From positions 124,001 through 188,000 of the forward strand of contig OZ247427.1 of assembly GCA_965232815.1 (NCBI GenBank): a stretch of 64,000 nt of DNA, read 5' to 3'. The position numbers and the translations under genes were made by a program. A model generated the notes under the pieces. The model was not told the origin of the DNA, searched no databases, and worked only from the letters and a program-made list of their open reading frames with translations. Of this stretch, positions 1-8,437 are shown piece after piece. Each line of letters begins with the position of its first letter. Positions within the stretch are counted from its first letter, which is position 1. This stretch comes from Bin87 sp026710825 (GTDB taxonomy: Bacteria > Chloroflexota > Dehalococcoidia > Lucifugimonadales > UBA3495).

Positions 1-1
1 C

Positions 2-169
2 ATGAAGGACGCCGGCCAATACATGTACGATCAAAGCGCCACCATGCCTCTCGGGTTCCTGTTCGCCGAATTTGGAATCAACCCCGAGGTCATCGCCTCA
101 TACTCTGTGAACAACAGCTACTTCGGTGGCATGAAGGGTCACGAGTACACCGAGGTCGTGCGCCAGTAA
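2..169 (+). CDS. ABC transporter substrate-binding protein, C-terminal end (partial)
   Basis: Only the last 55 codons are in the window; the reading frame is open from the left edge and ends in TAA at 167-169. The visible tail ends in GHEYTEVVRQ and has an aromatic-rich C-terminal lobe. The assignment to the family 5 (oligopeptide/dipeptide) solute-binding proteins rests mainly on context, because two DppB/DppC-type permeases follow in the same direction. The protein would capture a peptide-like or other small organic substrate outside the membrane and pass it to the permeases. Substrate cannot be read from this fragment. No ATPase gene of the system lies inside the window. Confidence 0.6.
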   Translation: MKDAGQYMYDQSATMPLGFLFAEFGINPEVIASYSVNNSYFGGMKGHEYTEVVRQ

Positions 170-172
170 TTC

Positions 173-208
173 AAAGTGCGGGGCGACTGCTGGGTCGCCC
201 CGCACTTT
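173..208 (+). terminator. strong hairpin between binding protein and permease genes
   Basis: Perfect 15-bp inverted repeat (AAAGTGCGGGGCGAC, 173-187, and its complement at 194-208) around a 6-nt loop, four bases after the stop of the binding-protein gene. The downstream arm ends in TTTAT, so it is a short-tailed terminator or a 3'-end stabiliser. Placed between a binding protein and its permeases, it would let the binding protein be made in excess, as is common for ABC importers. Confidence 0.75.
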
Positions 209-240
209 ATCCATGACACCCTGCACCTACGAAGGCTCCT

Positions 241-1164
241 ATGCAGCGCTACATTATCCTACGCATCGCTCAATCCGTCGTGGCGCTCCTGGTCATATCG
301 GCCATTGTTTTCGCGTTGGCCAGGGTCACCGGCGACCCCGTAGCAATCCTCTTGCCGGAAGATGCCAGCCCCAAGGTGGTTGAGCAGATCCGCACCAAAT
401 GGGGACTCGACCAGCCCATCTATGTCCAGTACGCCAAGTACATCGGTAACTTCGTCACTGGCGACTTTGGCGAAGCTTGGGCCTACGGTGGCGTCCCAAT
501 CACCGAACTCATCGCCCGCCGCTTGCCCAACACCATCTATCTGGCCTCGTTTGCGTGGATAGTGAGCGCTGGCATTGCTTTGCCCATCGGCGTGTTGGTG
601 GCGGTCAAAAAAGACACTGTATTTGACTGGACCGGCAAAATCATCGCCCTAATCGGGCAGTCCGCTCCGTCGTTCGCCATCGGCCTGCTCTTGATGTGGG
701 TATTCGCGGTGATCCTCGGCTGGCTCCCAACCTCGGGTAACGACGCTGGGTTCAAGTCAATCCTCTTGCCCGGAATAGCCCTCGGCTATTACAACGTGGC
801 CGCCGTCATGCGCTTGACCCGATCTTCCATGCTGGAAGTCTTGGACACGGAATACGTCAAGCTCGCCCGGATCAAAGGCATGCCGGAGCGGAAAGTCATC
901 TGGAAACACTGCTTCCGCAATGCCCTGATCGTCCCGTTTACCTACATGGGACTCATCGGCGCAGTGCTGCTCACAGGTTCCGTCGTTATCGAAACCGTAT
1001 TCGTTTGGCCCGGCCTTGGCGACCTCGCCATCGACGCCATTCGTAACCGGGACTTCCCCGTGATTCAGGCCGTGGTAATACTGTTCGCGACGTTCTACAT
1101 ATTCATCAACCTGCTGGTTGACGTGATGTACGCGTACCTGAATCCGCGCATCCGCTACAACTAA
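241..1164 (+). CDS. ABC transporter permease, DppB type
   Basis: 307-residue inner-membrane permease of the peptide/nickel importer family (BPD_transp_1). The N-terminus is MQRYIILRIAQSVVALLVIS, typical of DppB-like proteins, followed by the periplasmic loop and about six membrane segments. The cytoplasmic EAA loop that docks the ATPase is visible around residues 200-225 (EYVKLARIKGMPERKVIWKH). Length is normal for the family. The start is the ATG at 241, 33 nt after the hairpin that follows the binding protein. It pairs with the DppC-type gene 45 bp downstream to form the membrane channel. The transported compound cannot be deduced from the sequence. Confidence 0.93.
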   Translation: MQRYIILRIAQSVVALLVISAIVFALARVTGDPVAILLPEDASPKVVEQIRTKWGLDQPIYVQYAKYIGNFVTGDFGEAWAYGGVPITELIARRLPNTIYLASFAWIVSAGIALPIGVLVAVKKDTVFDWTGKIIALIGQSAPSFAIGLLLMWVFAVILGWLPTSGNDAGFKSILLPGIALGYYNVAAVMRLTRSSMLEVLDTEYVKLARIKGMPERKVIWKHCFRNALIVPFTYMGLIGAVLLTGSVVIETVFVWPGLGDLAIDAIRNRDFPVIQAVVILFATFYIFINLLVDVMYAYLNPRIRYN

Positions 1165-1209
1165 GGCGCCGATCACCTCGTAGCGCAGAACCCCAATAGG
1201 ACCGGATTA

Positions 1210-2133
1210 ATGACCACTTCCGCAGCAACCCCGGGCGCATCTGCGTCTGCCGCCGACGCGCTCGCCGAACAGCAACGTAGCCGGGCCGGCCAGGTAATAC
1301 ACAACGTAAAGCAGTACCCCATCATCCCGTTGGTTATCCTGGCGGTGATGCTGATCATCCCGGCCGTCTTCGCCAATCTGATCTCGCCCCATGACCCCGT
1401 CGATGTCAATCTCCGCGCCCGGTTGATGCCCCCCGCCTGGATGGAAGGCGGCAGTTGGGAGTACGTGCTTGGCACCGACCGCCAGGGTTTTGACATCCTC
1501 AGCCGCATCATCCACGGCGCCAGGATTTCCCTGTCCATCTCCGTGCTGGCCATCGCCTTGGGTGGTGGCGTCGGCACCGTGCTCGGCCTTGTTGCTGCCT
1601 ATCGCGGCGGTTGGATCGACACCCTGATCATGCGCATCGTTGACATCAAGCTGGCGTTCCCGTCCATCCTGTTGGCGCTGGTGCTGGTGGCAGTCAGCGG
1701 CCCGGGCTTCCAGACCGTGGTCTTGGTAATCGCTCTCCTGTTGTGGGCCAGATTCGCCCGTATGGTGCGCGGCGAAGCCCTCGCCATCAAGCAGCAGGAC
1801 TTCATCGCCCGCGCCCAGGTAGCCGGAGCATCACCAATCCGCATCATGGTTCGGCATATCTTCCCCAACGTCGTCAACACCGTCGTCGTCTTGGCCACCT
1901 TGGAGGTTGGCCACGTCATCATCTTGGAGTCCACGTTGAGCTTCCTCGGTGCCGGCTTGGTCAAACCCACGCCCGCTTGGGGCCTCATGGTGGCTGACGG
2001 CCGCGCCCTCATCGTAACCGCGTGGTGGCTGTTCTTCTTCCCCACCTTGGCCATCGTCCTCACGGTGCTGTCCATGAACCTGCTCGGCGACTGGCTGCGC
2101 GACCGCTTGGACCCCAAGCTGCGCAACGTCTAG
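1210..2133 (+). CDS. ABC transporter permease, DppC type
   Basis: 307-residue partner of the preceding permease. It has the extended N-terminal region before the first membrane helix, the conserved GTDRQGFDILSRIIHGARIS segment typical of DppC proteins, and an EAA loop near residues 197-220 (QDFIARAQVAGASPIRIMVR). About six membrane helices are predicted. It starts at ATG 1210, 45 bp after the DppB-type stop, so the two are co-transcribed. Together they form the heterodimeric channel of a binding-protein-dependent importer. A hairpin follows the stop, and the ATPase genes are not adjacent here. Confidence 0.93.
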   Translation: MTTSAATPGASASAADALAEQQRSRAGQVIHNVKQYPIIPLVILAVMLIIPAVFANLISPHDPVDVNLRARLMPPAWMEGGSWEYVLGTDRQGFDILSRIIHGARISLSISVLAIALGGGVGTVLGLVAAYRGGWIDTLIMRIVDIKLAFPSILLALVLVAVSGPGFQTVVLVIALLLWARFARMVRGEALAIKQQDFIARAQVAGASPIRIMVRHIFPNVVNTVVVLATLEVGHVIILESTLSFLGAGLVKPTPAWGLMVADGRALIVTAWWLFFFPTLAIVLTVLSMNLLGDWLRDRLDPKLRNV

Positions 2134-2161
2134 CCATCCACCCGCAACTCGGATCTACAAC

Positions 2162-2195
2162 GGCGGGGTGTCTAAGCACATCCCGCCAACCTTTT
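2162..2195 (+). terminator. hairpin after the permease operon
   Basis: Inverted repeat GGCGGGGTGT (2162-2171) and ACATCCCGCC (2178-2187) with one G-T pair, a 6-nt loop, and a CTTTT run at 2191-2195. It is placed just after the last permease gene, as a Rho-independent terminator would be. Confidence 0.6.
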
Positions 2196-2217
2196 GCCCA
2201 ACCCAACCCGGCTCCCA

Positions 2218-3627
2218 ATGACCTCTAACCCTGGCAACTCAACATCGTCTGCTCAGACCCCTCCGGAACATCCGCAGGACCAAACGGACACCGACGACAT
2301 CCTGCCTGATTGGGCCCAGGAATTACCCCGTCGGAGGCGGTTCCTTTCCCGACGCAATATTATTATCGCCGCAGTCGCGGTGGTGGTGATCGGCGTCGTC
2401 GTCTGGCTCAACTTCCCGTTCATTCCGGACCCGGTGAAATTGGCCCGCCAGCCCGATGTGGTCTTCGACACAGCATCGACCGCAGATCAATGGACCATGA
2501 ATGGACGCACCCTCGGCCAAACCCGGTTCGCTGCGGATGTGGTCGCTGCGCCGGTAGGAAATCTGGCCTGGAGCGTGGATGCCGGCCCGCCTACACTGGC
2601 CGCGCCCCTGGTCTCCGACGGCCGCATCTATCTGGGCGCTCACTTTCGCATCGCAGTGCTGGATGCCGACACCGGCGCCGAATTGGAGTCCCTGGACGCC
2701 ACTGGACCCATTGGCAACTCGCTGGCGTTGGTCGACGACACCCTGTATTACTCCATGCCTGACCGCCGCCTGGTCGCTCGCGATGTCGCGTCTCACGAGT
2801 TCCGATGGGAGTATGTAATGTCAGACTCCACCGCGGGACCCGTGGCCGTCGCCGATGGCATCGTCTACGCTGGCGGTTTGGACGGCGTCACCTACGCCGT
2901 CAACGCCACGACCGGCGAATTGATCTGGCGCCATTCAACCCAGGGAGAGGTGCGATCTCCCGTATCCACCGCCGATCGGGTCGTGCATGTCGCATCGGCC
3001 GACCGCAGCCTGTACGCTCTCGATGCAAGGACCGGCCAAGAACGCGCTCGCTTCCGAACTGGTGCAGCCTTGGTCGCCGCGCCCGTAACTGCAAACGAGT
3101 TGACCTACTTCGTCTCAGGGCGCCAGCTATACGCGATGGACGCCAATGCCCTGGAGTATCCGGGTCAATATGCGGTGACCCGCACTTGGTCTCAGCTATG
3201 GCTCTGGGGATTCCCGTTGCCATCTCCTCCGGCCCAGCCTGGCGATCGTTGGCGATTGGGCCCGGACTATGCCGAAGGCATCACCAGTCGCCAGAAGCGC
3301 ACCGAGGGAATCATATCGGCCCCCGCCGTGGCCGGCGACCGCCTCTACATCGGCGATACCTTGGGCAAGTTCTACGGAGTGGACGCCATCACCGGCGAGG
3401 AACAATGGCAGTTCCAGGCCGTCAACGGGATCGTTGCGCCGCCCGTGGTGGTGGGCGACCTCGTGGCCTTCGGCGACAAGTCCGGCTTTCTATATGGATT
3501 GGATCGCCACGACGGCACGGAACTCTGGCGACTGCAATTGTCCGACGAGATTCGCATCAGCCCCGTATACGCGGAAGGCCGCCTCTGGGTGCGTACCCAG
3601 GACGGCCAACTCCACGCGGTCGACTAG
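2218..3627 (+). CDS. membrane-anchored PQQ-like beta-propeller protein
   Basis: 469 residues from the ATG at 2218; an in-frame TTG at 2194 would add eight residues and is less likely. The N-terminal 40 residues are polar and acidic and end in an arginine cluster. One membrane helix follows at about residues 48-66, so the bulk lies outside the membrane. The rest consists of repeated PQQ-type blades such as GVTYAVNATTGELIW, SLYALDARTGQERA, KFYGVDAITGEEQW and FLYGLDRHDGTELW. BamB and quinoprotein dehydrogenases share this fold. No PQQ-binding catalytic set is evident, so a scaffold or binding role is likelier than an enzyme. It converges with the SDR gene only 6 bp away. Confidence 0.85.
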   Translation: MTSNPGNSTSSAQTPPEHPQDQTDTDDILPDWAQELPRRRRFLSRRNIIIAAVAVVVIGVVVWLNFPFIPDPVKLARQPDVVFDTASTADQWTMNGRTLGQTRFAADVVAAPVGNLAWSVDAGPPTLAAPLVSDGRIYLGAHFRIAVLDADTGAELESLDATGPIGNSLALVDDTLYYSMPDRRLVARDVASHEFRWEYVMSDSTAGPVAVADGIVYAGGLDGVTYAVNATTGELIWRHSTQGEVRSPVSTADRVVHVASADRSLYALDARTGQERARFRTGAALVAAPVTANELTYFVSGRQLYAMDANALEYPGQYAVTRTWSQLWLWGFPLPSPPAQPGDRWRLGPDYAEGITSRQKRTEGIISAPAVAGDRLYIGDTLGKFYGVDAITGEEQWQFQAVNGIVAPPVVVGDLVAFGDKSGFLYGLDRHDGTELWRLQLSDEIRISPVYAEGRLWVRTQDGQLHAVD

Positions 3628-3633
3628 CGACCG

Positions 3634-4416
3634 TTATTGGGCGGTATATCCTCCGTCGATCACCAACTCGCTGCCCGTCATGAACGACGCCTCATCCGAC
3701 GCGAGGAACAGCGCTCCGTTCGCGATGTCGTCCACCGTGCCGATGCGACCCATCGGCGTGTTGTCAATCCGCATCTGCCGTAACTCCGCATCGGACATCA
3801 TGCGCTCGGTCATGGCTGTGTCGATGTAGCCCGGATGCACCGAGTTGCATCGGATGCCGTCGCCCGCGTACTGAACAGCCGTGGACTTGGTCAGGAGTCG
3901 CACCGCGCCCTTGGAACTGGCGTAAGCCGACCCCGCGCCCGAACCCGGGCTGAGCCCAACCAGGCCCGCAATCGACGAAATGTTGATGATCGAACCGCCC
4001 CCGGCGGTGCGCATTGCCGGTATCGCGGCCCGCGTTCCCAGGAAAACCCCCTTTCCGTTCACGTCCATGATCTGGTCCCAGACCTCAACCGGAGCCTCGT
4101 GGATGCGCGGAGCATTGACGCCCCCAACGTTCGTGCTTCCGATGCCAGCGTTGTTCACCAGGATGTCCAGCTTGCCGTAGCGGCTCACGGCCTCCGTTAC
4201 CGCATCCGCCCACTGGTCGGCGTCGGTGACGTCCAGATGGACAAAGGTGGCCTGCCCGCCCAACTCTCGGATTTCCGCCTCCAGTTTCAGCCCTTCATCG
4301 TCCAGGATATCGCCGATCACCACCGCGGCGCCTTCATTCACGAAAAGCCTCGCCTCCGCCGCGCCTTGTCCCCGGGCGCCCCCGCTGATCAGTGCTACCT
4401 TGCCTTCCAGTCGCAT
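3634..4416 (-). CDS. short-chain dehydrogenase/reductase (SDR)
   Basis: 260-residue classical SDR. It begins MRLEGKVALISGG; the ATG at 4416 is chosen because GGGAGG lies 7 nt upstream, while the longer open frame adds an uncharged, non-homologous leader. The cofactor loop is GGARGQG, the NNAG motif is present, and the catalytic Ser and YxxSK (YASSKGAV) are intact. The Asp in VIGDI after beta-2 suggests NAD(H) rather than NADP(H). The C-terminus GSELVIDGGYTAQ is standard. The substrate alcohol or ketone is unknown. The gene stands alone on the minus strand, with a palindromic repeat upstream at 4601-4626. Confidence 0.92.
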   Translation of the reverse strand: MRLEGKVALISGGARGQGAAEARLFVNEGAAVVIGDILDDEGLKLEAEIRELGGQATFVHLDVTDADQWADAVTEAVSRYGKLDILVNNAGIGSTNVGGVNAPRIHEAPVEVWDQIMDVNGKGVFLGTRAAIPAMRTAGGGSIINISSIAGLVGLSPGSGAGSAYASSKGAVRLLTKSTAVQYAGDGIRCNSVHPGYIDTAMTERMMSDAELRQMRIDNTPMGRIGTVDDIANGALFLASDEASFMTGSELVIDGGYTAQ

Positions 4417-4600
4417 TACTAACCTCCCAGTACAATGCTGGATAATCGCGCCCATGTTATCGCATCATCACCCCGTTTGCGATGCTGATTACAGTCATAG
4501 GCACGTCTCAGGACACTGCAAAACACGACGATGCCGCGCGGACATCCGTCTCCCATCGTCTTCGCCACATCGTCGTCTCAGCGCAGCCTACCTCAACAAT

Positions 4601-4626
4601 GTAGGGGCGAATAATCATTCGCCCCC
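4601..4626. repeat. small palindromic repeat, GTAGGGGCGA family, copy 1
   Basis: GGGGCGAAT (4604-4612) and ATTCGCCCC (4617-4625) flank a 4-nt loop, preceded by GTA. The same 26-base sequence occurs at 41192-41217, and related palindromes lie at 10629, 12906, 17971 and 21149. It occupies the gap between the SDR and lactonase-like genes. Confidence 0.85.
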
Positions 4627-4657
4627 GATTGACTGACATTGTCGTGGCGAGGCCGCT

Positions 4658-5707
4658 CTACCCCAACGTCGTCGTCAGCACCCACATCGGCCGCTCTCCC
4701 ACCGAGTACGTCCCCAGCGGTGTCATTGCGCCCGTACCCGGGTCGATGCCGTAGGATGCTAGTTGTCCGGTCGCCGACCCTGCGGCGTATACATACCGCC
4801 CCGATGGATCCAGGCTGAAGGCGCTGGGCACCGCTTCGGTAGATGCATGGTCTGCCGGCGTCAGCCGTCCCTCACCATCCACCGTGAAGCTCGCGATGCT
4901 GTTGTGCCCCCGGTTCGGCACGAACAACAGCTTGCCGTCCGGCGAGAACTGGATCTGCGAGCATGTGTTGCGCTCCGAGACCCCCGCCGGCAGCGTCGAC
5001 ACCGTCTCCAGGGGCGTCAGCCGCCCACTCCCATCTATCGTGTAGGACGACACGCTGGAACCCTGCTCGTTGGAGAAATACACCACGTCCAGGGAGGGGT
5101 GATACGTGAGATGTCGCGGCCCGATCATGTCATCCTGCGCCAGCGTGGGCGGATCGTTGGCAGTCAGCGTCCCGTTGTCCACATCAAAACGAAACTGGTA
5201 GATGATGTTCGGAGCCGGGATATTCTTGGGTGGCTCCAGCACGTTGTCATTCTGCCTGGCGATGTGCGGCACGTATGCGAACCGGTTGGAGCGGTCGGTC
5301 TGTATGGAATGCGCGCCAGTATCGGTATCCAGCACGCAGGTCGCCGCGCCGCCCACGCTGCCGTCGTCGCCCAGCGGATGCACCGCCGCTTTCCCGTCGG
5401 CGTAGTACGACGAAAGCAGGAACCGCCCCGTCCGGTCGGTGGACAAAAATGCCGGCTGTCCCGGCGGTACCACCGAACCCGTCTGCGTCAACTCACCTGT
5501 TTGTTGGTCGATCCGGTGGCTGGTTATTTCGGGCACCTCTCGGTGTCCCGCGTACATCGTCTGTTTGTCGGGGCTGATCGCCAGCAGCGATGGCCCGCCG
5601 GTGACGGGCTCCTCCCCAACTCGGGTCAGCGAACCGCTGGCCTCATCCAATGAGAAAATCGACAGTTTGTTGTCGTCTTGGGCCGCTACGTACACATAGG
5701 TTGCCAT
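4658..5707 (-). CDS. lactonase-family seven-bladed beta-propeller protein
   Basis: 349 residues from the ATG at 5707, which has GGGAGGC 8 nt upstream; the open frame extends 55 codons further but without family likeness. It begins MATYVYVAAQDDNKLSIFSL and shows the repeated pattern of the 6-phosphogluconolactonase (Pgl/YbhE) family: blades with an x-DxxTGxLT pattern, LAISPDKQTMYAG, HSIQTDRSNRFAYVPH and IQFSPDGKLLFVPNRGHNSI. Family members hydrolyse sugar lactones or act as muconate-lactonising-type enzymes. Which applies here cannot be told. No signal peptide is visible. An LLM oxidoreductase lies 83 bp downstream on the same strand order. Confidence 0.85.
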   Translation of the reverse strand: MATYVYVAAQDDNKLSIFSLDEASGSLTRVGEEPVTGGPSLLAISPDKQTMYAGHREVPEITSHRIDQQTGELTQTGSVVPPGQPAFLSTDRTGRFLLSSYYADGKAAVHPLGDDGSVGGAATCVLDTDTGAHSIQTDRSNRFAYVPHIARQNDNVLEPPKNIPAPNIIYQFRFDVDNGTLTANDPPTLAQDDMIGPRHLTYHPSLDVVYFSNEQGSSVSSYTIDGSGRLTPLETVSTLPAGVSERNTCSQIQFSPDGKLLFVPNRGHNSIASFTVDGEGRLTPADHASTEAVPSAFSLDPSGRYVYAAGSATGQLASYGIDPGTGAMTPLGTYSVGERPMWVLTTTLG

Positions 5708-5790
5708 GTTTTCTGCCTCCCTTTCTTCGATCTCGCCTGGGGTCCAATCAAGATTCAGGGCGGGTTTCGCGCCCGCCCTGGTTGTGGTTG

Positions 5791-6642
5791 TCAGCGAATC
5801 AATTCCTCCGCCATGCGCTCCAGTTGCTGGCCCATCTCCTCCTCGCTGTCGGAATGGTTCGGCCACACGCACACCCGTAGCGCCCCGGCGTTGAGAAAAT
5901 CGTCAACCGTTTGCCGCGTGGTTTCCGGTGGCTGACCGAAAACCGAAATGGTCAGTGCCTTGGGATCACGCCCTCGTTCCGCCGCCAGCGCGTCCATCTG
6001 TTCCCGGCTGTCTTCGATCTGCGCCGGAGTGGTGCGGTTGGGCAGCCATCCGTCCCCGTAACGCACCACGCGGCGCAGCACATTGCGGGCATTCCCCCCC
6101 AACAGCACCGGCGGGTGTGGCTGCTGCACTGGCTTGGGGTACATATACACGGGCGGGAAGTTGTAATACTTGCCGTGGAACTCGGCTTGGTCCTGCGTCC
6201 ACAGTTCTTTGAGCGCCCCGATGGCCTCCTCGGTCTGCGTCCAGCGATGGTCGAAGTCTCCGCCCATCATCTCGGTTTCCTCGCGATTCCAGCCGGCGCC
6301 AATTCCGAACACGAACCGGCCATTGCTGTGCCTGTCCAGAACCGAGATCTGCTTGGCGAGAATCAACGGGTTCCGCTCCGGCACCAGCGTGATGCCCGTG
6401 CATAGCTTGATCCGGTCGGTTACCGCCGCCGCCATTGCCAGCGACATATACGGATCCGAGAAGTGCCGGTACGTCCACGGTATCTCGCCGCCGGTAGCCG
6501 GGAACGGGCTGGCGCTGCTCACCGGAAGGATGGGATGTTCGTGATACCAGATGGACTCAAACCCCAACTCTTCGGCCTTCTTGGCGACGAACGCCGGGTC
6601 CAGGGTGTAGGCAGGCAACGGTACGATTATTCCAACTGACAT
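5791..6642 (-). CDS. LLM-class flavin/F420-dependent oxidoreductase
   Basis: 283 residues from ATG 6642, with AAGGAG 8 nt upstream; ten further upstream codons are open but unneeded. The protein is a luciferase-like TIM barrel: MSVGIIVPLPAYTLDP at the N-terminus, FESIWYHEHPILP in strand 2, the conserved KLCTGITLVPERNP strand and the GRFVFGIGAGWNREE motif. The last is characteristic of F420-dependent LLM enzymes of the TIGR03619 type. It probably oxidises or oxygenates a small organic substrate in the cytoplasm with FMN or F420. It is followed by the lactonase-like gene and preceded by a SulP transporter in divergent-free, same-strand order. Confidence 0.88.
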   Translation of the reverse strand: MSVGIIVPLPAYTLDPAFVAKKAEELGFESIWYHEHPILPVSSASPFPATGGEIPWTYRHFSDPYMSLAMAAAVTDRIKLCTGITLVPERNPLILAKQISVLDRHSNGRFVFGIGAGWNREETEMMGGDFDHRWTQTEEAIGALKELWTQDQAEFHGKYYNFPPVYMYPKPVQQPHPPVLLGGNARNVLRRVVRYGDGWLPNRTTPAQIEDSREQMDALAAERGRDPKALTISVFGQPPETTRQTVDDFLNAGALRVCVWPNHSDSEEEMGQQLERMAEELIR

Positions 6643-6755
6643 TCGGTTTGCTCCTTCCTGGCAGCATGCCACATGATTTCAATGTTTTGTTGCGTGGTGT
6701 GTCGGAGTTTATCAGATGGACGCGGGCGCGGCGGTGCATCTTCACCCTCTACCGT

Positions 6756-8387
6756 TCATCCGCCACCTTGGTGCAACAGACTTCCCGCCAGTTCCCTGGC
6801 CTCATCCGGATCATTCACGAACCGTTCCGGTGGAACGCGCCGGAAAACGTTCAGCGACCTCAGGTTGTCGCCTACCGGTCCCGACAGGCTGAGCACGATG
6901 ACCTCCGTCTTGGTGGCGGCGGCCGCGTCGATCAATCGCTCCATCACCAGGGCCGCGCTGTCGTCCATGTGTACGGTATCCGAAAAGTCAAAGATGACCA
7001 CCTCGTGCTCTTCGATATCCGCTCCCACCAGCCACGCCAGTCGATTGGCGGAAGCAAAGGAGAACTCCCCACGCAGGGCCAGCAAGCCCACGCGGGCTGC
7101 GAACTCGTCGGCGGCATCATCATCGGGCCGGCTTGAAAAAAACTGCCGGTCTAGGATCGGCACCGATATCACGCTGCCCAACTCCCGCTGCTCCGATTCC
7201 CGGGCGCGCGCGAACGCCGCCACGATGAGACCCAGCACGATGGCGGTGATTAGATCCACGAATACGGTGAGCGCCAGCGTGAGGAGCATGACCAGCAGAT
7301 AGTCGCGCCGCACGTGGCGGATCCGCTTGATGAGCCTCCAGTCTATGATGTCCCATGCGACCTTGATCAGAACTCCGGACAACGCGGCCAACGGCATCGG
7401 TTCCGCGATTCTGCCGAATCCCAACACCAGGGCCAACAGCACGGCGGCGCACACCACGCCGGAGACCGGGCTGTTGCCGCCGGACCGGATGTTCAGGGTC
7501 GTGCCTGATGTTGCGCCGGCGCCGGGCAACGCTCCCAGCACTCCGGAGGCGATGTTTCCAATGCCCTGTCCCACCAACTCCTGATTGGATTTGTGGCGCG
7601 TGCGGGTCAGGGAATCTGCCACCAGCGAGGTGACCAGGCTGTTGATCGACCCGATGAGGGCGAGCGTAAGGGCGGGCTGCACCGCGGATAACAGCAACTT
7701 GGGCGAAGGGTCTGGCAGCAGGAGGGAGGGCAGCCCTTGTGGGAGCGACCCGATCACAGGCGCGTCCCGCAGCCAAAAAGCCCCCAGCGCTGTGCCGAGA
7801 ACTACGGCAGGCAGGGGTCCGGGCACGAACCGGGCCAGTTGCCGAGGCCACGCGACACAGATTGCCAGCGACACGGCACCGATGATTACGGCGTGATAAT
7901 TTGCCCCCAGGACCGCGCCGGGCCATGCGCGAAAAATACTGAACAAACCCCCGGGTTCGGGCGCGGCTCCCAGGAACGGCAGGGTCTGAATGATTATGAT
8001 GATGACGCCAATGCCGGACGTGAAGCCGGCAATCATGGAATAAGGCGTATAGGTGATGAAACGGCCGATCCGCAGGGCGCCCAGCACTATCTGCATAAAG
8101 CCGGCGAGCATCACTATGGTGAACGCCTCGGCCAGCGTGTCGGCGTGCTGATTCAGCACCACCATCATCGCCACCGCCATGGCCGCTGACACGTAGGAGA
8201 TGCGGGCGGGCGTACCACCAAAAACTGACGTGCAGAAACCGACGGCGACGGCTCCGTACATCCCCGCCAGTGGACCAAGCCCGGTTGCTACGCCGTAGGC
8301 CAGGGCCATCGGCAGTACGGCGGCGGCCGTGGTGACGCCACCGGAGACATCCCCCAAAAACCTCCGCGGGTCGTAGTCTAGACGCAC
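6756..8387 (-). CDS. SulP-family anion transporter with C-terminal STAS domain
   Basis: 543 residues, starting at a GTG at 8387. The N-terminal 400 residues are hydrophobic, with the SulP signature region near the N-terminus (GVTTAAAVLPMALAYGVATG) and about 10-12 membrane segments. The last roughly 110 residues form a STAS domain with the hallmark DFSDTVHMDDSAALVMERL. Family members exchange or symport sulfate, bicarbonate or related anions across the inner membrane, and STAS regulates them. Length is normal. No sulfate-assimilation genes are adjacent, so sulfate specificity is not implied by context. Confidence 0.9.
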   Translation of the reverse strand: MRLDYDPRRFLGDVSGGVTTAAAVLPMALAYGVATGLGPLAGMYGAVAVGFCTSVFGGTPARISYVSAAMAVAMMVVLNQHADTLAEAFTIVMLAGFMQIVLGALRIGRFITYTPYSMIAGFTSGIGVIIIIIQTLPFLGAAPEPGGLFSIFRAWPGAVLGANYHAVIIGAVSLAICVAWPRQLARFVPGPLPAVVLGTALGAFWLRDAPVIGSLPQGLPSLLLPDPSPKLLLSAVQPALTLALIGSINSLVTSLVADSLTRTRHKSNQELVGQGIGNIASGVLGALPGAGATSGTTLNIRSGGNSPVSGVVCAAVLLALVLGFGRIAEPMPLAALSGVLIKVAWDIIDWRLIKRIRHVRRDYLLVMLLTLALTVFVDLITAIVLGLIVAAFARARESEQRELGSVISVPILDRQFFSSRPDDDAADEFAARVGLLALRGEFSFASANRLAWLVGADIEEHEVVIFDFSDTVHMDDSAALVMERLIDAAAATKTEVIVLSLSGPVGDNLRSLNVFRRVPPERFVNDPDEARELAGSLLHQGGG

Positions 8388-8437
8388 CTTTATGCCCCGG
8401 AGATCAGAAGGATTGGGTGTTGGCTACCGACCCTGAG

